From contig JAHRWA010000077.1 of NCBI GenBank assembly GCA_019090455.1, positions 55,888-119,887 of the forward strand: a DNA stretch of 64,000 nucleotides, read 5' to 3'. The translations under genes were made by a program, and so were the position numbers. This DNA comes from Pseudomonadales bacterium. Its GTDB lineage: Bacteria > Pseudomonadota > Gammaproteobacteria > Pseudomonadales > DC-out160. Of the stretch, positions 60,869 through 64,000 are shown piece by piece. The notes below the pieces were generated by a model. That model saw only the letters and a list, made by a program, of their open reading frames with translations. It made no database searches and was not told the DNA's origin. Position 1 is the stretch's first letter; every line of letters begins with the position of its first letter.

Positions 60869-63301
60869 ATGAGTTTCGACGCAGATGAGGAAATCCTACA
60901 GGACTTTTTAGTTGAGGCTGGGGAGATCTTAGAGCAACTGTCGGAACAGTTGGTCGAACTAGAAAATAGTCCAGATGATGTGGACTTATTGAACGCAATC
61001 TTCCGGGGCTTTCATACGGTTAAAGGGGGGGCTGGGTTTCTCCAGCTGGATGCATTAGTTGCCCTTTGCCACATTGCGGAAAACGTTTTCGATCATTTGA
61101 GAAATGGTAAAATATCCGTTAGCGCTGAATTAATGGATATTGTTTTACAAGCTCTGGACACGGTAAATGAAATGTTTGCTGCTGTTCATCAGCGAGCTGA
61201 ATTGGTTCCCGCAGAAAAAAGCCTTCTTGATGCGCTCACCAGTCTAATTGAAAATGGGGGCAATAAAGCCATACCCCCTCCGCCGGTAGAGTCTGCGCCT
61301 GTAGAGTCTGCGCCTGTAGTAGAAGCGCCGGTATCGAGTCCAGTTTCACCAGATGCCAGCTCCAATGATACTAGCGCCAATGATACTCGCGCGAATGAGG
61401 TTAAATCTGACGCTCAGCCTAGCGGCGATATTACGGATGAGGAGTTTGAACAATTTCTCGATGCTCTTGAAGAGCCAAAGACGAATGGTCCGACCGCGGC
61501 AGCTGAGAGTTCGGATGATGTGGATTTATTTGGCGCAGATAGTGAAGAGGCGCCGACAAAGCCCACAGCTGATGATATTTTAAATTCAGCTTCCACTGAA
61601 GAAATTACGGAGGATGAGTTTGACGCGATACTGGATCAGTTACACGGATCGGGTAAATCACCAGAAGCGGCTAGTGCGGCTACATCTTCAAGTCCGAAAG
61701 CGACGAGTAACGAAAGTGACGAATTTAGTGATGACGAATTTGAAAGCCTATTAGATGATTTGCACGGTAAAGGTAAGCATAGCGGTGCACCTGAGGGCGG
61801 AACTACGAATAACGTGACCTCTCAATCACCGGCTAAAGCAGAATCTACAGCGGGTGCTACGGATGGTGCCATTTCAGATGATGAATTCGAAAACCTATTA
61901 GATGAACTGCATGGTAAAGGTCAGGGACCTACGGCGATAGAAGACGGCGCGCCTGCTGCTGCCCCTGTCACTGCTACCCCTGCTCCTGTCGCTGCTGCCC
62001 CTGTACCTCCTGCGGCGAAACCTGCTACGCCAATACCTGCACCTGCCTCGGCTAAATCAGCAAAACCGAAACCGGCTGTCGCTGATAAAGGCAAAGCAGC
62101 GGCTACGAAAGAATTGGGTGCTGTTGCTGCTGAAACCACAGTGCGTGTGGATACCAAGAGATTAGACGACATCATGAATATGGTGGGCGAACTGGTGTTG
62201 GTGCGTAATCGATTGGTTCGTTTGGGACTAAAGAGTGCCGACGAGGCAATGGGTAAGGCGGTAGCCAATTTGGATGTGGTGACAGCGGATTTGCAAACCT
62301 CAGTGATGAAAACGAGGATGCAACCCATTAAGAAAGTGTTTGGTCGCTTTCCACGTGTGGTGAGAGATCTTGCTCGAAATTTGAAAAAAGAAATCAATTT
62401 GGAATTACAGGGTGAGGAGACGGACCTTGATAAAAATTTGGTAGAAGCACTGGCTGATCCATTAGTGCATTTGGTACGTAATTCGGTTGATCATGGCGTT
62501 GAAACGCCGGATATTCGAGAGGCTGCGGGCAAAAGTCGGGCGGGTCGAATTGTACTGGCAGCTCAGCAAGAGGGAGATCATATTGTTCTGTCCATTACCG
62601 ATGATGGCGCGGGTATGGAAGCAGAAATGTTGCGTCAGCGAGCCGTTGCAAAGGGGATCATGGATGAAGAAACTGCTGAGCGACTAAGTGATCAAGAATC
62701 TTTTAATCTCATTTTCCACCCTGGATTTTCCACAAAAGATGAAATATCGGATGTCTCGGGACGTGGTGTGGGGATGGATGTTGTAAAGACGAAAATTACG
62801 CAGCTTAACGGCAGTGTTAATGTGCAATCCGCTCGAGGTAAGGGTACCGTCATCTCCATCAAAGTTCCTCTCACTTTAGCGATTATGCCAACGCTAATGG
62901 TGATGTTGGGGCAGCAAACCTTTGCGCTACCGCTAGTGAGTGTGAATGAAATATTCCATATGGATTTGAATAAAACCAGCGTAGTGGATGGCCAAGAGGT
63001 TGTGATTGTAAGGGAGAAAGCACTGCCGCTTTTCCACTTAAAAAAATGGTTGGTTTGCAAACCCGCCGATAACAAGTCTATTGCTACGGCTCATGTAGTC
63101 ATCGTCACCGTGGGTACGCAAAAGGTAGGCTTTGTTGTGGACCAACTGATAGGCCAGGAGGAAGTGGTGATTAAACCACTGGGGCGTATGTTACATGGTA
63201 CGGCGGGTATGGCCGGTGCGACGATTACAGGGGACGGTAGAATTGCGCTGATTTTGGATGTTCCTAGTATGTTAAATAAATATGTTGGTGCTGTTGGTTA
63301 A
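60869..63301 (+). CDS. cheA: Chemotaxis histidine kinase CheA (flagellar)
   Basis: 810 residues. P1 has H49 in FRGFHTVKGGAGFLQLDAL. A linker of about 250 residues (140-415) is rich in Ala, Pro and Asp/Glu and carries four copies of an acidic helical motif DDEFExLLDxLHGKG; a Pro/Ala run (360-405) follows. P3 begins TVRVDTKRLDDIMNMVGELV; P4 has HLVRNSVDHGVE, DDGAGM and SDVSGRGVGMDVV; P5 ends the protein. There is no classical P2 CheY-binding domain visible. It forms the flagellar array with the CheY and CheZ upstream. Confidence 0.94.
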   Translation: MSFDADEEILQDFLVEAGEILEQLSEQLVELENSPDDVDLLNAIFRGFHTVKGGAGFLQLDALVALCHIAENVFDHLRNGKISVSAELMDIVLQALDTVNEMFAAVHQRAELVPAEKSLLDALTSLIENGGNKAIPPPPVESAPVESAPVVEAPVSSPVSPDASSNDTSANDTRANEVKSDAQPSGDITDEEFEQFLDALEEPKTNGPTAAAESSDDVDLFGADSEEAPTKPTADDILNSASTEEITEDEFDAILDQLHGSGKSPEAASAATSSSPKATSNESDEFSDDEFESLLDDLHGKGKHSGAPEGGTTNNVTSQSPAKAESTAGATDGAISDDEFENLLDELHGKGQGPTAIEDGAPAAAPVTATPAPVAAAPVPPAAKPATPIPAPASAKSAKPKPAVADKGKAAATKELGAVAAETTVRVDTKRLDDIMNMVGELVLVRNRLVRLGLKSADEAMGKAVANLDVVTADLQTSVMKTRMQPIKKVFGRFPRVVRDLARNLKKEINLELQGEETDLDKNLVEALADPLVHLVRNSVDHGVETPDIREAAGKSRAGRIVLAAQQEGDHIVLSITDDGAGMEAEMLRQRAVAKGIMDEETAERLSDQESFNLIFHPGFSTKDEISDVSGRGVGMDVVKTKITQLNGSVNVQSARGKGTVISIKVPLTLAIMPTLMVMLGQQTFALPLVSVNEIFHMDLNKTSVVDGQEVVIVREKALPLFHLKKWLVCKPADNKSIATAHVVIVTVGTQKVGFVVDQLIGQEEVVIKPLGRMLHGTAGMAGATITGDGRIALILDVPSMLNKYVGAVG
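61286..61393 (+). repeat. 15-bp duplications in the flagellar cheA linker
   Basis: GTAGAGTCTGCGCCT occurs twice exactly (61286-61315) with a third diverged copy, and AATGATACTAGCGCC is followed by AATGATACTCGCGCG (61364-61393). Both arrays keep the frame, encoding VESAP and NDTSA units in the linker. Confidence 0.85.
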
Positions 63302-63355
63302 CGCACACATTATGAGTCTTATCGTCAAACCCGAATTCGGAGAGGTCACGCGAGA

Positions 63356-64000
63356 ATGCCTGTAACTGTGTTGGTAGTCGACGACTCCAGCTTTTTTCGA
63401 CGTCGTGTGGTAGAAATACTGCGGGATGTAGATGAGATTAAAGTTGTTGGGACGGCTTCGAATGGCCAGGAGGCGATAGATAAGAATAAAAAATTAGCCC
63501 CTGATGTGATAACCATGGATTATGAAATGCCGTTAATGGATGGCATTACTGCAATCAAACATATCATGATCGATAAGCCCACTGCGATTTTGATGTTTTC
63601 TTCTTTAACTTTCGAAGGCGCTAGGGTGACGTTAGATGCCTTGGAGGCTGGGGCATTAGACTTCCTTCCCAAGAGTTTTGAATCAATGTCCACGGAGAAG
63701 GTGGATATTGGCCGAGTGCTTGCCGATAGAATTTTAGCGGTGGCAAAGAAAAAGGACCGTCGTGAAAATCTTGAAAGGAGCAGTGATAACCTTTCAAGAG
63801 AGCGCGCATTTTTGGATGCTAATTCTGGCGCTAGGCCCCAGTCAAATACTCGATCCCAGTCAAGTACGAGCATCAATACTAAATCAGAAACACTATCTTC
63901 AAGGCGACCGTCAGTCTCGGCTTCTGCGTCTACCTCCACAGCAACGTTTACCTCCACAGCTACCTCTACATCTACGTCTGCCTCGACATCTAAGTCTGCC
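63356..64000 (+). CDS. cheB: Protein-glutamate methylesterase CheB (flagellar; partial, right edge)
   Basis: 215 codons are visible before the window ends. The receiver begins VTVLVVDDSSFFRRRVVEIL with D55 in VITMDYEMPLMDG and ends near residue 130. A very Ser/Thr-rich linker with STSTAT-type repeats follows and runs off the edge; the esterase domain must lie beyond. GGAGAGG stands about ten bases before the ATG. It is the fourth gene of cheY-cheZ-cheA-cheB. Confidence 0.9.
   Translation, partial: MPVTVLVVDDSSFFRRRVVEILRDVDEIKVVGTASNGQEAIDKNKKLAPDVITMDYEMPLMDGITAIKHIMIDKPTAILMFSSLTFEGARVTLDALEAGALDFLPKSFESMSTEKVDIGRVLADRILAVAKKKDRRENLERSSDNLSRERAFLDANSGARPQSNTRSQSSTSINTKSETLSSRRPSVSASASTSTATFTSTATSTSTSASTSKSA

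Overview
This window is a flagellar and chemotaxis region from a moderately AT-rich gammaproteobacterium, probably a marine member of the Pseudomonadales/Oceanospirillales group. The evidence is the FleQ-FleS-FleR regulatory trio of the Pseudomonas/Vibrio polar-flagellum type, the gene order fliEFGHIJ ... fliK, fliLMNOPQR-flhB, flhA-flhF-flhG-fliA-cheYZAB, sigma-54 promoters in the expected places, and an HsbA-HsbR-HptB module like that of Pseudomonas aeruginosa. The genus cannot be fixed from sequence reading alone.

Left third (1-19403), surface sugar and flagellin-modification block. On the minus strand lie a cobalamin-binding radical SAM protein cut by the window edge and a GT4 glycosyltransferase. 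On the plus strand follow a TPR protein fused to a GT9-like glycosyltransferase, a small methyltransferase, and a near-complete CMP-legionaminic acid pathway of the Campylobacter GDP-sugar type: legF, ptmA, legB, legC, legG, legI, a DegT-like protein, a FemAB/GNAT-like acyltransferase, ptmF and, further on, ptmE. Inside this block are a GSCFA-domain protein and a convergent sulfotransferase whose stop codons abut. A short accessory patch (18376-19403) holds an unknown protein and the C-terminal remnant of an Rpn-family nuclease/transposase. A TPR-methyltransferase fusion closes the block just before fleQ, which suggests that the nonulosonic acid decorates flagellin.

Middle (22063-32498): fleQ, fleSR, fliEFGHIJ. 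FleQ is expected to work with sigma-54; a clear -24/-12 element sits before fleS. Then, between fliJ and fliK, 11 signalling genes are inserted: STAS, cheY, cheA, cheW, cheR, cheD, cheB (a second chemosensory operon resembling Vibrio cluster III), a receptor-like protein without a sensor domain, and hsbA-hsbR-hptB.

Right third (44179-64000): fliK, fliL-M-N-O-P-Q-R-flhB, a response regulator of unknown output, flhA, flhF, flhG, fliA, then the flagellar cheY-cheZ-cheA and the start of cheB, which runs off the right edge. Further sigma-54 elements precede fliK, fliL and flhA, and a candidate sigma-28 element precedes cheY. A recurring oddity is the number of short in-frame tandem duplications, most often 15 bp, in the linkers of FliK, both CheA proteins, the receptor-like protein and FlhF, and also between genes.
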